Shown in pieces: positions 1 to 7,919 of a DNA stretch of 64,000 nt. The notes under the pieces were generated by a model. It was not told the DNA's origin, made no database searches, and saw nothing but the letters and a program-made list of their open reading frames with translations. Numbering within the stretch: position 1 is the stretch's first letter; every line of letters begins with the position of its first letter. The stretch is taken from the IMG/VR virus record IMGVR_UViG_3300036846_000743, positions 162,074 through 226,073 of that record. One strand, written 5' to 3'. The DNA comes from a virus. The position numbers were made by a program, and so were the translations under genes.

Positions 1-536
1 CTGGCCAGGTTCTCCCGGCGTGGAGACAGCGCAGGATCACGCAGCGGGGTCAAGCCCGGATCGGCCTGCTTCGCGGAGCTACCCCAGTCGTCCATGGCAG
101 CTCGAAGTGCCGCCATCTTCATGCCACCAGCCTGGGGCGGGCCCGTGGGGGGCTGCGCGCCGGGCGGCAAGGCCGCGCCCTGGGCCTGGGCAGCCTGCTG
201 CTGCTGGGCCTGCATCTTGATCGCACACTCGGCGCCTTGCTGGCTGTTGGGGTCGGCCACCGAGCAGGCAATCGCGTCGGGGGGCGGTGGCGGCGGGGGC
301 ATCGGCTGTCCGGTGGCCGGGTCTACCGGTGGAGCACCGCCGCCGCCAGCCATAGCATTCGGGTCCATGCCTGGGGGTGGAGCACCACCAGGCGGCGGCT
401 GTCCCCCGCCCTGCTGCTGGGCTTGCAGTGCTTGCTGGGCCAGTTGCATCTGGACATCAGGCGTCGCGGCCTGGGGGTCCATGCTGGGAGTAATTATGGC
501 CAGCTTGGTGAGTCGCTGCGTCAGATCGGCGCGCAT
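1..536 (-). CDS. Pro/Gly/Gln-rich protein, 3' end cut by window edge
   Basis: An open frame of 178 codons runs off the left edge, so the C-terminus is missing. The start is the ATG at 536, preceded by AGGAGGGCTC. After a short N-terminal helix-like stretch (about residues 1-40, rich in Gln) come tracts of Pro, Gly and Ala (GGAPPPG, MPPPPPPDA), then a Gln/Ala-rich segment. The composition closely matches the linker near the C-terminus of the portal protein at 9879-11852, which suggests a virion-side role, but no family is recognised. No function assigned. Confidence 0.7.
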   Translation of the reverse strand, partial: MRADLTQRLTKLAIITPSMDPQAATPDVQMQLAQQALQAQQQGGGQPPPGGAPPPGMDPNAMAGGGGAPPVDPATGQPMPPPPPPPDAIACSVADPNSQQGAECAIKMQAQQQQAAQAQGAALPPGAQPPTGPPQAGGMKMAALRAAMDDWGSSAKQADPGLTPLRDPALSPRRENLA

Positions 537-563
537 CAACGAGCCCTCCTTGGCGGTAAAGAC

Positions 564-797
564 TTATGTTCGGTCCAGGCCAAGCATCGCGGCCCCCGCC
601 CGGATGCCCAGCAGCTCCGAGACGGACCTGGCCTGCTTCTCCAGCTCGGCCACGGCCTGGGCGCCCTTCACGTGCTCGGGCAGCTTCTTGATGCTCGGAG
701 TCTTGTGTGCCCATTCCTCGCAATTCCAGCCTTTGGCCTGACCGCGGCCCTTCATTGCGAAGCATTTTTTTGCCTGGGCTTTACTTGTAAACGGCAC
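564..797 (-). CDS. Small conserved phage protein (MPFTSKAQ type)
   Basis: 77 residues from a GTG start that sits 8 bases after GGAGG. The N-terminus MPFTSKAQAKKCFAMKG matches a widespread small phage and bacterial protein type that begins MPFTSKAQ and is often found beside structural genes. The C-terminal half is predicted helical (AQAVAELEKQA). The frame ends 27 bases before the next gene. The family has no assigned function that I know of. Confidence 0.7.
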   Translation of the reverse strand: MPFTSKAQAKKCFAMKGRGQAKGWNCEEWAHKTPSIKKLPEHVKGAQAVAELEKQARSVSELLGIRAGAAMLGLDRT

Positions 798-813
798 GAT
801 ATGTTCCTCCGTG

Positions 814-1443
814 TCAGGGGGTATTCAACCAGAGGCCCTTGCGCCGGCAACCAAGAACGTACTGGCAGCCGCAAGGACACCGGGCCGGGTTAATATCCTT
901 GGTTTCCTTGTCGTAAAGCATGCCTTCGATCTTCTCGAGATCCGCCCTGACGGAGTCAGGATTGCGAATGGCCGGGATCTCGATCTCGCCGGAGAAGAGC
1001 CGCTTCCAGCGCTCCTGGGCTCGCATCCAGCGCTCGGGGATCACGCCGGTGTTTTCCCCCGTGTCGTCATCAGCCGGCCGGGAAAACTGACTGGCAGACA
1101 ACGAAGGCGCATCGCCGGCCGGTCGCCGGTTAAGCTCCCGCTGGATCGACTCGCGCAGGTCGGACATGCCGTGAACAGCAGCGAGTTCATCAGGCATCAT
1201 GTCCTCACTGATACACCTGCCAAAGTTCGCTGACTCGTCGACCAGCTCGTTCACATCGATCATCTCGACCATGGGCCGGAGATCGGGATTGATCGGCTCG
1301 AAACAGCGCTCCCTGCCGGCGTACGAGTCCTGCGGGCCCTGGATACCAGGCACCATCGGGTCCAGCAATTCGCAAAGCTCGGCCTTCTGGGCAGGCGTCA
1401 TGGCCCGGACACAATTCAGCAGTCCTTCAGGTCGAAGCAGCAT
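814..1443 (-). CDS. Hypothetical protein with C-terminal Cys cluster
   Basis: 209 residues. Two in-frame ATGs lie close together; GGAGG directly abuts the first (1452), so the second (1443, MLLRPEGLL) has the better spacing and is chosen. The N-terminal third is helical and acidic (AQKAELCELLDP). The C-terminus has a compact cysteine cluster, CPCGCQYVLGCRRKG, which could bind a metal. No family recognised. A palindrome site (1519-1529) lies about 75 bases upstream. Confidence 0.65.
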   Translation of the reverse strand: MLLRPEGLLNCVRAMTPAQKAELCELLDPMVPGIQGPQDSYAGRERCFEPINPDLRPMVEMIDVNELVDESANFGRCISEDMMPDELAAVHGMSDLRESIQRELNRRPAGDAPSLSASQFSRPADDDTGENTGVIPERWMRAQERWKRLFSGEIEIPAIRNPDSVRADLEKIEGMLYDKETKDINPARCPCGCQYVLGCRRKGLWLNTP

Positions 1444-1518
1444 CAGCTTCATCCTCCGTGCAGAGCGGGCTCACACAGTATCAGCGACCAAGGCTCAGCC
1501 CGCAAGCACCTCAGTCGT

Positions 1519-1529
1519 TACGCGGCGTA
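1519..1529. promoter_or_regulatory. Palindromic site TACGCGGCGTA (copy a)
   Basis: An 11-bp palindrome with a single central base lies in the 86-base gap immediately after the stop codon of the gene at 1530-2183. The 18-bp block CGTTACGCGGCGTATCAC is identical to the copy near 35237. Three of the four copies in the window are intergenic, so an operator or other protein-binding site is the likely role; this is inference. Confidence 0.45.
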
Positions 1530-2183
1530 TCACGTGTCGATGACCCGCACTCGCGGCGGTCTCGGTACAGCAATTCCCGGCTCAGGGGCCGGTAGTTTCA
1601 CATTCTCGACCAGGGCGGCGAACTTGCCCGAGGCCAGCATGCCGTTATCGGCGGCCTCCTGCAAGACCAGGTCCCTGTCGATGCCGTCGTTGTTGCCGGC
1701 CGCCAGCTTGATCAGGTCCCGCATCACGGACTTGAGCGGCCTGAGCTGGACGGTCGAATCCCAGTCCACCGGCGTCCCGAAGGGCTTCGTGACCGGCGGA
1801 AGCGGATTGTCGAACCCCTTGGACCAGGCCCAGGGCGACATCCCCAGCGCGAGCAAAAACGGCGGCACGATCTCGCGCTCGATCAGCTCCCGGACGCCGG
1901 TCTCGATCAGGTCCAGGAGCGTGTCGATGTGCAGGGCAAGGCAGCGACACCGGAAGTCGACAGCGAGCACGCCGTCGGTCGTCTTCTGGGGCCGGCTCAC
2001 TTCCATGCGCTCGATGATCCGCTCGTGCTCCCACCATTCATTGGGGATCACGACCCCCGGGGTGAGCACCCCGCGGCCCATGATCCGCAAGTAAGGATCA
2101 GCCTTGGCCTGACGCCGCAGTTCCGTGTGCAGCTCCGAGAGGATGACCGACGCGACCGGCGTGCCTGGCGGCGGAGCAGCCAT
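1530..2183 (-). CDS. Hypothetical protein carrying the shared RVRVIDT C-terminal tail
   Basis: 217 residues, ATG start. The central region is mixed alpha/beta with a helical stretch HIDTLLDLIETGVRELIERE and a downstream segment PFGTPVDWDSTVQLRPLK; no known domain is recognised. After a Pro-rich linker (LPAPEPGIAVPRPP) the protein ends in RVRVIDT-COOH. The same type of tail ends the proteins at 2195, 3350, 9879 and 32243. Neighbouring genes are structural-type, so a virion or assembly role is plausible but unproven. Confidence 0.7.
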   Translation of the reverse strand: MAAPPPGTPVASVILSELHTELRRQAKADPYLRIMGRGVLTPGVVIPNEWWEHERIIERMEVSRPQKTTDGVLAVDFRCRCLALHIDTLLDLIETGVRELIEREIVPPFLLALGMSPWAWSKGFDNPLPPVTKPFGTPVDWDSTVQLRPLKSVMRDLIKLAAGNNDGIDRDLVLQEAADNGMLASGKFAALVENVKLPAPEPGIAVPRPPRVRVIDT

Positions 2184-2194
2184 GTCCTGGTCTC

Positions 2195-2575
2195 CTACGT
2201 GTCGATGATCCTGCGGCGAGGTGCAGCCAGCTTCGGCTGGCCAATGGACGATGGCGACTTGGGCTGGGGCGGCGGTCTGGATACTGGCTTCTTCTGCACG
2301 TTGTGAATCACGGCCGTGTCGGGCAGCGGCTTGAGCCCCGGCCCCGACTTCGCCAGGAAGTCCCTGGCCTGGAGCGGGGCCGACTGCATCACGATGACCT
2401 CGCCGGGCCGGACATGCGCGGATCGCTTGATCGCGACGGAGTACGGCCTGTTGGAATACGCCGCGGTCATGGCCAGCTGATCGAGCACGTTGAAGACGTC
2501 GGGCGCGGCCACGAAGATGGTGCCCGGCGCGGCGGTATTGAGCAGATCATTGAGCTGACTGACGTTCACGGACAT
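2195..2575 (-). CDS. Small hypothetical protein carrying the RRRIIDT C-terminal tail
   Basis: 126 residues from the ATG at 2575 (MSVNVSQLNDLLN), preceded by a weak AGGG. An alternative ATG at 2686 overlaps the upstream stop codon and would add 37 residues with no resemblance to a domain. A compact folded region (about residues 1-85) precedes a Pro/Ser-rich linker (KKPVSRPPPQPKSPSS) and the terminal RRRIIDT. The arrangement of a small domain, Pro-rich linker and basic-IIDT tail repeats in the gene at 3350-3694. No function assigned. Confidence 0.6.
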   Translation of the reverse strand: MSVNVSQLNDLLNTAAPGTIFVAAPDVFNVLDQLAMTAAYSNRPYSVAIKRSAHVRPGEVIVMQSAPLQARDFLAKSGPGLKPLPDTAVIHNVQKKPVSRPPPQPKSPSSIGQPKLAAPRRRIIDT

Positions 2576-2678
2576 CAAGCTACCCTGCTTCAAAGGGCAC
2601 CAGGACAGCAGCGGCGAGAAAGTCGCTAAACGCCGCTGCCACCCCGGACCGCCGGAGTGCACGACGGTGCCGTCGATC

Positions 2679-2912
2679 CTACTCATTCACGACCCGGGCC
2701 GCTATCTCACGAATTCTCAGGTCCAAGATCAGGTCCATGGAGCCCCGGGGCTGAGCTTTGCGCTCGTGGTGCAGGCAGAGCGCCTGGATCAGCAGATCGG
2801 GATAGGCAATGCAGCCCTTGTCCATGCTGTAGATCGCCACCGCCGGGCTATCGCACAGCGAGCAGTGCAGGACAGGGCCAAGGCCCCGACCGGGGCTGTC
2901 ACCGCAGGGCAA
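2679..2912 (-). CDS. Small Cys/His-containing protein
   Basis: 77 residues, TTG start overlapping the stop codon of the upstream gene (TGATTG). It contains HCSLCDSPAVAIY and, about 25 residues later, a CLHH segment, spacing that would suit a zinc site. Its stop codon overlaps the alternative ATG of the next gene (ATGAGTAG). Translation coupling to both neighbours is likely. Function not recognised. Confidence 0.5.
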   Translation of the reverse strand: MPCGDSPGRGLGPVLHCSLCDSPAVAIYSMDKGCIAYPDLLIQALCLHHERKAQPRGSMDLILDLRIREIAARVVNE

Positions 2913-3350
2913 TCACCTGGCCTTGCGGGGCTGCGCGCCCACGTTTCCCGTCGTGATCGGCATGGAGCTGTCCCGGACATCCATGTTCCTCATGCCCTTG
3001 GTCTCCCTGGGCATGGTGATCGGGATCGTGCTGTCGGGCCGTGGCCGCGGCAGCTTCCCGGGCTCGGTGTCCACGACGGGAACAGCCATACCCCCCTGGA
3101 AGACCAGGGAGAACTGACCATCGACGACGCCGGTCGAGATGACCGGATGCTCCTTCAGGTACGCGCAGCCGATCTTGATGAAGCGCTCGATGTGCTCCCA
3201 CGACTCCTGGGGCGGGGAGCCCGGCAGGAAGCTCCCCAGGTAGACGTTGTGCAGCAGATCCAGCAGGTCGATGCCGATGTATGGCTCGTCATCGCCGCCG
3301 GACGTGCCGGCGACCTGTCCCTGCTTCTGTGCGAATTCGTGCGGGTCCAT
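2913..3350 (-). CDS. Hypothetical protein
   Basis: 145 residues. The ATG overlaps the stop of the upstream gene as TGATG. The first 90 residues look folded (YIGIDLLDLLHNVYLGSFL, ERFIKIGCAYLKEHPVIS), and the last 45 are Pro/Arg/Met-rich and probably disordered, ending QPRKAR. It sits between two small genes in a tightly coupled cluster near the portal. No family recognised. Confidence 0.6.
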   Translation of the reverse strand: MDPHEFAQKQGQVAGTSGGDDEPYIGIDLLDLLHNVYLGSFLPGSPPQESWEHIERFIKIGCAYLKEHPVISTGVVDGQFSLVFQGGMAVPVVDTEPGKLPRPRPDSTIPITMPRETKGMRNMDVRDSSMPITTGNVGAQPRKAR

Positions 3351-3694
3351 CAGGTGTCAACTATCCTCCGGCGAATGGAAGGGACCGCAACCGGTGACTT
3401 CGCCCCTGGGCCGGTAGCAGAACTAACCGGCTGGTCATCCAGCGATGAAGGCGGCTGCGGTTGTATCACAGTTTTCTGGGGCCCTGCGTTGATGATCACG
3501 GGCTTCTCGGCGATGGTCTTGTAGAATGGCTTGACTTTCACGGGCTTGCCCGTATCGACGTCAAGTCCCACCAGGCCATTCGCCGCGGGAGCCAGCTGGA
3601 CCACGTAGCCACTGTCCAGCTCGACTGGCTCGGTGGCGGCCAGCTCGGCCCCGACTTGCTCGAAGAAGTCCCGCAAGCATAGCTGCGTTGACAT
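3350..3694 (-). CDS. Small hypothetical protein carrying the RRRIVDT C-terminal tail
   Basis: 114 residues from an ATG preceded by GGAGTGAG. A small folded N-terminal region (about residues 1-65, including YVVQLAPAANGLVGLDVDTG) is followed by a Pro/Ser-rich linker and the terminal IRRRIVDT. The tail is encoded CGC CGG AGG ATA GTT GAC ACC, different codons from the other tailed genes, so the similarity is at protein level rather than a copied DNA segment. Function unknown. Confidence 0.65.
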   Translation of the reverse strand: MSTQLCLRDFFEQVGAELAATEPVELDSGYVVQLAPAANGLVGLDVDTGKPVKVKPFYKTIAEKPVIINAGPQKTVIQPQPPSSLDDQPVSSATGPGAKSPVAVPSIRRRIVDT

Positions 3695-3698
3695 TTAC

Positions 3699-3911
3699 TC
3701 ACTCCGGCGACTCGTGATCTTCCGGGTGCTGCTGGATGTGCTCGCCCTGCTTCAAGACCTTGTAGTGCATGGCATCGTCCTTGATGGCGAGTGTGACCTG
3801 GAAAGTGGTACCGACAGGATCAACCCGGTTGATCTGGAACGAGATCGTTTCCCCTGTCTTTACATTAACACAGTGTACCCATCGGCCGCACTTTCGCCTT
3901 ACCATGAGCAT
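3699..3911 (-). CDS. Small beta-rich protein, possibly a divergent CsrA-like fold
   Basis: 70 residues. It begins MLMVRRKCGRWVHCVNV and continues with alternating hydrophobic residues (ETISFQINRV, TFQVTLAIK) then HYKVLKQGEH. The order of a short basic N-terminus, strands and a terminal helix-like segment recalls CsrA (MLVLSRK...VRLGI...VHRAEV), and a bona fide csrA is present at 62012. The RNA-binding Arg of CsrA (R44) is not conserved here, so the match is tentative. The SD is GGAAGGG, rather far from the start. Confidence 0.5.
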   Translation of the reverse strand: MLMVRRKCGRWVHCVNVKTGETISFQINRVDPVGTTFQVTLAIKDDAMHYKVLKQGEHIQQHPEDHESPE

Positions 3912-3933
3912 CGGTCAAAAGCCCTTCCGTGGT

Positions 3934-4563
3934 TCACGTCCTTGCGACATCTGATCGGACAGCACTACGAGCAGCCCGCGCGTCATCGATCCCGTGCGAG
4001 ACCTTGGTCAGCGAATCTCGTGCTGCATCGATCAGCGCCATGAGCGACTTGTGCCCGACCAGTCTGGGCATTGCCTGGAGAAGCTGGCCATGGCGTTCGA
4101 TGATGTGCTTGAGCTGCTGGCCATGACGCAGATACTCTCCCGGGGTGAGGTCAGTTAGCACCTTGTGCGCGAATGCAGCGATCTCGGCGAGCTTGATCAG
4201 CTGAGCTACCTCGGAGGCCAGTCCGAGAGCCTCGCGTAGCTTGAGATGACGGGTAGGCTCGGTCATGCGGTTGTCGGGCGTCACCTGGGCCAGCAAGTTC
4301 GCGACTTCCGGGCTGGCCAGCCCGCAGATCTCCTCGAAGGTAAGACCGTAGCCATCCATGGCGTAGATCAGGATGCCGGCGCAGCGCGCCACAATCACGG
4401 AGCTGGTCTCGCCGTCGTAGAGGTGAGCCCGGCGCCCGACGTACTGTTCGGCAAAACGCCCTACGCCCGGCGGATCGGCCCGGCATGGGACGGCGTCTCG
4501 CACGACCAGGTCTCTGTGCGGTAAATAAACATATAGCTCCAGCGCAGTTGGGTCGAGTGGCAT
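3934..4563 (-). CDS. Divergent HD-domain protein resembling SpoT/MESH1 alarmone hydrolases
   Basis: 209 residues from the ATG at 4563, which has TTGGAGG in front; a longer TTG-initiated frame lacks such a site. The segment YGLTFEEICGLASPEVANLL, followed by VTPD, by a helical stretch and LIKLAEIAAFAHKV, follows the layout of RelA/SpoT-type HD domains (T-x-EEI-x-x-x-FG-x-EVA-x-LV-x-VT ... KLAD). The histidine-aspartate metal pair expected just before this (LLHD) reads IYAMDG, so catalysis may be lost or altered. A role in ppGpp turnover or binding is inference. Confidence 0.5.
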   Translation of the reverse strand: MPLDPTALELYVYLPHRDLVVRDAVPCRADPPGVGRFAEQYVGRRAHLYDGETSSVIVARCAGILIYAMDGYGLTFEEICGLASPEVANLLAQVTPDNRMTEPTRHLKLREALGLASEVAQLIKLAEIAAFAHKVLTDLTPGEYLRHGQQLKHIIERHGQLLQAMPRLVGHKSLMALIDAARDSLTKVSHGIDDARAARSAVRSDVART

Positions 4564-4637
4564 TGGATCCTCCAATGGTAAATTCCATGAAGATGCCTCC
4601 CGCACCTTACCCAACAAGCACTTGGAGCTTCAATGCG

Positions 4638-5636
4638 TTACTTCTTGTGTTCCGGCGGCTTATGTTCCGGCGGCCGATGCGTTTCGGGTGACCTGGCATG
4701 GTGCTCGGCCGGCTTGGCATGGTGCTCGGCCGGCTTGGCATGGTGCTCGGCCGGCTTGGCATGGTGCTCGGCCGGCTTGGCGTGATGTTCCGCCTGCTTG
4801 GCCGCCGCCTCCTTCTTTTCGGCCTCGCCTTCGGTCTGGAGCCTGGGCGGCTCGACGAACGAACCATCGGGATGGACCGTGCCCTGGGCTGGCACGCTGC
4901 CGAAGCTGGCCCGCCGGGGCAGCCCAAACGCCCCGGTGATGCCGCCACCAGCACTGGGCGGAGTCACAGGCGCGCCGGCCGAGCCGCCAGGTGCTTCCGG
5001 CTGGAAATGGCCATCCGGCGTCCTGGCCGACACGGTACGCATTGTCTTGGGCGCCATCTTGGCCTGTTCGAGCGCCGTGACGACGCGCGAGCCCCGCGGG
5101 GTCACAACCGGGGTGACTGCGCGCACAACCGGCACGCCGCCGGCGATGCCCGTGCCGCTGTGGGTCGGGACCGTCATGTTCGCCATGGCTCGCAGCCGGG
5201 GATCGGCCTTGGCGATCTCATCCTCGTCCATCTCGGCCAGTATATTCATGACTTCGACGCGGGCACGTAGCCGGTCACGGTAGCCAATCTGGTTCTGCCG
5301 GTAGCCATCACCGCCGACGGTATAGGCCGTGCTGTAGCCGCCGCCTCGCTGCCCCTTGGTGGCAACCTGTGGTACTCCGACGTTGCGCAGCTTGGGACGG
5401 TTGGGATAGCGGCGGCCGCTGCGTCCCACGATCGCATCGGGATAACCGTCGCGATCGTAGTCGATCATGACCGGGCTGACCGCCCTGGCGCCGCGCTCGA
5501 CCCGGGCATCGAAGCTCTCGATAGGTCCGCCGCCAGCAGCAGCATCACCATTCTCGATCGCCTCCTTGCGGCGAGCCTTTTCTTCGGGCGTCAGCTGACG
5601 ATGACCTTTGTGCGCTGTCTCGTGTGCTTTGGCCAT
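4638..5636 (-). CDS. Low-complexity protein with AEHHAKP heptad repeats
   Basis: 332 residues, ATG after AAGGAG. The N-terminus is basic (MAKAHETAHKGHRQLTPEEK). Residues about 50-90 contain DYDRDGYPDAIVGRSGRRYP, which has the look of a calcium-binding Asp loop (DxDxDGxxD-like, as in FG-GAP or dockerin repeats). The last 60 residues are nearly perfect repeats of AEHHAKP, then a PPEHK tail. The His-rich tail could bind metal. No family recognised; a virion-associated or tail protein is possible. Confidence 0.65.
   Translation of the reverse strand: MAKAHETAHKGHRQLTPEEKARRKEAIENGDAAAGGGPIESFDARVERGARAVSPVMIDYDRDGYPDAIVGRSGRRYPNRPKLRNVGVPQVATKGQRGGGYSTAYTVGGDGYRQNQIGYRDRLRARVEVMNILAEMDEDEIAKADPRLRAMANMTVPTHSGTGIAGGVPVVRAVTPVVTPRGSRVVTALEQAKMAPKTMRTVSARTPDGHFQPEAPGGSAGAPVTPPSAGGGITGAFGLPRRASFGSVPAQGTVHPDGSFVEPPRLQTEGEAEKKEAAAKQAEHHAKPAEHHAKPAEHHAKPAEHHAKPAEHHARSPETHRPPEHKPPEHKK
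4694..4798 (-). repeat. 21-bp tandem repeat encoding AEHHAKP
   Basis: Four identical 21-bp units (tggcatggtgctcggccggc plus t) start at 4694, 4715, 4736 and 4757, followed by one diverged unit to about 4798. They lie in frame in the gene at 4638-5636 and encode His-rich heptads. Perfect identity at DNA level suggests recent expansion, so copy number may differ between relatives. Confidence 0.85.
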
Positions 5637-5728
5637 GGGAGCGAACTCCTTCTCAAGGATCGGCCTTCCGAACGACTGAACAACGGATCTCTTATCTTAC
5701 GCATCAGCACGGTGTGACGGTAGAGCGT

Positions 5729-6385
5729 TCAGAAATGCGCCGCCACAACTCCCGGTTGGTGAATCACTGGCAGCTTGTGCGCGCAGCGCAGATAAGCCCC
5801 GAAATAGTCGGCGTCATGCCGCTCCTGTGCGTGCTTGAAAACGCCCAGCTCACAGGCCCTGATCGTGGGGAAAGCCATGCAGGTCAGATCAACTTCGCCG
5901 GGCCTGAGATCATCGACCGGGTGCTTGCGGCTCGGCCGCACGCCCAGATACATGGGATGCGGCAGCAAGACCTGGGGATTGTATTCGCGCGTCACCCACC
6001 AGTCGATGTCGACCAGCGACAAACAGCCAGGCACCCTGGCGATGTTCTCGGCGTGGGCCAGTAAGTAGTCAGGATACAGCATACAGTCGTGTCCGATGAT
6101 CACCGTGTAGTCGCCGGTCGCCAGCTCCAGCCCGCGGCGGCGTGAGACATTGCCCCATTTACCCGGCGCGCTGGGTAAGGTAACGAAGCTGAACCGCTCG
6201 GGCATGCCCGGTTCCATCAGCGTCGTGAGAAAGTCATCGAAGATAGCGCGGGCAACAGGGTGCGCGCCGTCGGCCACGAAGATCACGTTCCAGTCAGCCA
6301 GCTTTTGCCGCAATATCGTGGAAAGAATATTGGGCATGAGCCCTTCCCGCTCATAAACCGTGACGACGATGGTGAACTGGCTCAT
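5729..6385 (-). CDS. GT2-type glycosyltransferase
   Basis: 218 residues from ATG 6385, which overlaps the upstream stop (ATGA). The frame is open further upstream but that part is not protein-like. FTIVVTVYEREGLMPNILST is the nucleotide-binding first strand of a GT-A fold, WNVIFVADGA is the second, and GDYTVIIGHDCMLYPDYL occupies the place of the DxD metal site. The protein is short for the family, leaving a minimal catalytic domain. It is the last gene of a coupled glycosyltransferase cassette (5729-8953). Sugar and acceptor are unknown. Confidence 0.7.
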   Translation of the reverse strand: MSQFTIVVTVYEREGLMPNILSTILRQKLADWNVIFVADGAHPVARAIFDDFLTTLMEPGMPERFSFVTLPSAPGKWGNVSRRRGLELATGDYTVIIGHDCMLYPDYLLAHAENIARVPGCLSLVDIDWWVTREYNPQVLLPHPMYLGVRPSRKHPVDDLRPGEVDLTCMAFPTIRACELGVFKHAQERHDADYFGAYLRCAHKLPVIHQPGVVAAHF

Positions 6386-7098
6386 AGCGCGACCCACGGC
6401 TTGATCGGGTGATGTCGGCAGCGGAAGAACGGGTTCCCCAGCCGTTGCTTGTTCCAGGGATCCCTGGTGCGGCCCGGCGAGAGCGAAATGCACTGCATAT
6501 TCAACCGCCACAGACAGTACGCAAATGACAGCTGGTCGCGCCGGCTGCCACGCTCGATCTCGCCCCACCACAGCTCGGAAAGCCGTCTGAGCTGCCCGCT
6601 GTGCCGCCGCAACAAGATCGATGTTTCGTGCAGCTTGTAACCCTTGCTGTCAAAGCCTTCCTCGCAGTAGCGCAGCATCTGGGCCTGAACCACGGCCGGA
6701 TCGTCAACCGGGATGGAGATGACCTGCTCGGCTTCTTCTTCGAGCGTATTCCGCGAAGGATGCCGGAAGCTGGCGATGTCCGGCCCCCGCAGGAACCATT
6801 CGGGGAACCAGGAGATATCGGCCACCGGTTCGTAATTTGCGTCCATCCAGATCGAGTATTCGTACTCCGGAAAACACTCCATGGGATTGTGCTTGTGCCA
6901 GCGGGCCGTACGCACCGGATCGGTCGCGTGTCGCCAGAGCAGCGGCCGCACGACCCACGGCGCTGTGCTGATCTGGGGATCAAGCTCCTTATCGAGGAAA
7001 AGCACATAGTCGAACTGAGGACAGACGAACGATACCTGCGGGCAAGGATCTCGGTCGGCGACGATGCAGGTGTAAAAGACCGTCTTCATGCTGATCAT
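6382..7098 (-). CDS. TOD1/DUF616-like glycosyltransferase
   Basis: 238 residues; the start overlaps the upstream stop as ATGA, with a second ATG at 7089. FYTCIVADRD at the N-terminus, ARWHKHNPMECFPEYEYSIW and WMDANYEP resemble the DUF616/TOD1-type glycosyltransferase-like fold, in which a conserved K-HP segment and an (I/S)W-DAN motif surround the active site. The Asp in WMDAN probably stands for the metal-binding DxD. The substrate is unknown. Coupled to genes on both sides. Confidence 0.65.
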   Translation of the reverse strand: MISMKTVFYTCIVADRDPCPQVSFVCPQFDYVLFLDKELDPQISTAPWVVRPLLWRHATDPVRTARWHKHNPMECFPEYEYSIWMDANYEPVADISWFPEWFLRGPDIASFRHPSRNTLEEEAEQVISIPVDDPAVVQAQMLRYCEEGFDSKGYKLHETSILLRRHSGQLRRLSELWWGEIERGSRRDQLSFAYCLWRLNMQCISLSPGRTRDPWNKQRLGNPFFRCRHHPIKPWVAL

Positions 7099-7919
7099 CC
7101 GCGGTAATGGTGGGTGATGTCCTCGTGGAGCCGGGCCAGGGACATCTCACGGACTTCTCCTCGCCAGTGATAGTCGGCTTCGACGGCGTCATTCCCCGTG
7201 TGGATGTGATAACACCGGGCGATGCTCCGGCACATGTTCTCGTGCAGGAGCCTGAGCTGTCGGTGCGAGTTGAAGTCATGCCCGAGCCGGATCAGTAATT
7301 CGATCTTGTCGAGATGGCCGAAATGATAGGACTCATCGTAGCGAATGCCCAGGTTCCAGCCGTGCCGAGTGATGATGAGCTGAGGCTCGTCCAGCTCAGC
7401 AGTCGGCACTGGCACACCTGCCAGCGCAGCATTCCAGGATGCATGACTGATCCGGAGCATCGGCAGCGAGTAGGCCAGCTTGCCTTTGCCGTCGACGTGA
7501 TCACTCACGATCTCGGCCATGACTTCTTCCCATAGGTCCCATGTAAACCCGCAGTCGCCATCCAGGACGGCTGCGAACTGGGCGCCATGCTCATCGAAAG
7601 CGATGCGGAGGCCCTCGTTGCGGGCGTGGTTAATTCCGGGGCAGTAAAGCAAGCGATCGTCGCGACCCTTGGCCTTGAAGTAGGGATCTTCCCTGAACAC
7701 CAGTTCGCGAAGTCGGCCCCGGTACCCGGGCGCGAGCAGCTTGCAGTAGGCCGCGACCAGCTCCGGGTTCCAGACCCGGTTGATGATCCAGTACTTGGTC
7801 ACGCCGCCCAGTTCTGGCTCCCTGAGTAATTGCTCGAGCACGACCAGCCTGCTGCCTGGCAGATCACGAGGTGGCAGCTCATTGCCCAGGATCCTGATCA
7901 CGAAGAAAAGCGGTCTCAT
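7095..7919 (-). CDS. Glycosyltransferase-like protein (GT-A fold)
   Basis: 274 residues from ATG 7919, again overlapping the upstream stop (ATGA). RPLFFVIRILGNELPPR starts the domain, GINHARNEGLRIAF corresponds to the segment before the metal site, and FAAVLDGDCGFT carries a DGD motif in the DxD position. A His-rich stretch near the C-terminus (HENMCRSIARCYHIHTGND) may take part in catalysis. Transferred sugar unknown. Function inferred from the fold motif and from its position in the cassette. Confidence 0.6.
   Translation of the reverse strand: MRPLFFVIRILGNELPPRDLPGSRLVVLEQLLREPELGGVTKYWIINRVWNPELVAAYCKLLAPGYRGRLRELVFREDPYFKAKGRDDRLLYCPGINHARNEGLRIAFDEHGAQFAAVLDGDCGFTWDLWEEVMAEIVSDHVDGKGKLAYSLPMLRISHASWNAALAGVPVPTAELDEPQLIITRHGWNLGIRYDESYHFGHLDKIELLIRLGHDFNSHRQLRLLHENMCRSIARCYHIHTGNDAVEADYHWRGEVREMSLARLHEDITHHYRG

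Noticed and set aside
94-893. Long plus-strand open frames over the left edge
   Set aside because: They are antisense to well-supported minus-strand genes in GC-rich DNA and have the low-complexity composition of shadow frames; none has a convincing ribosome site.
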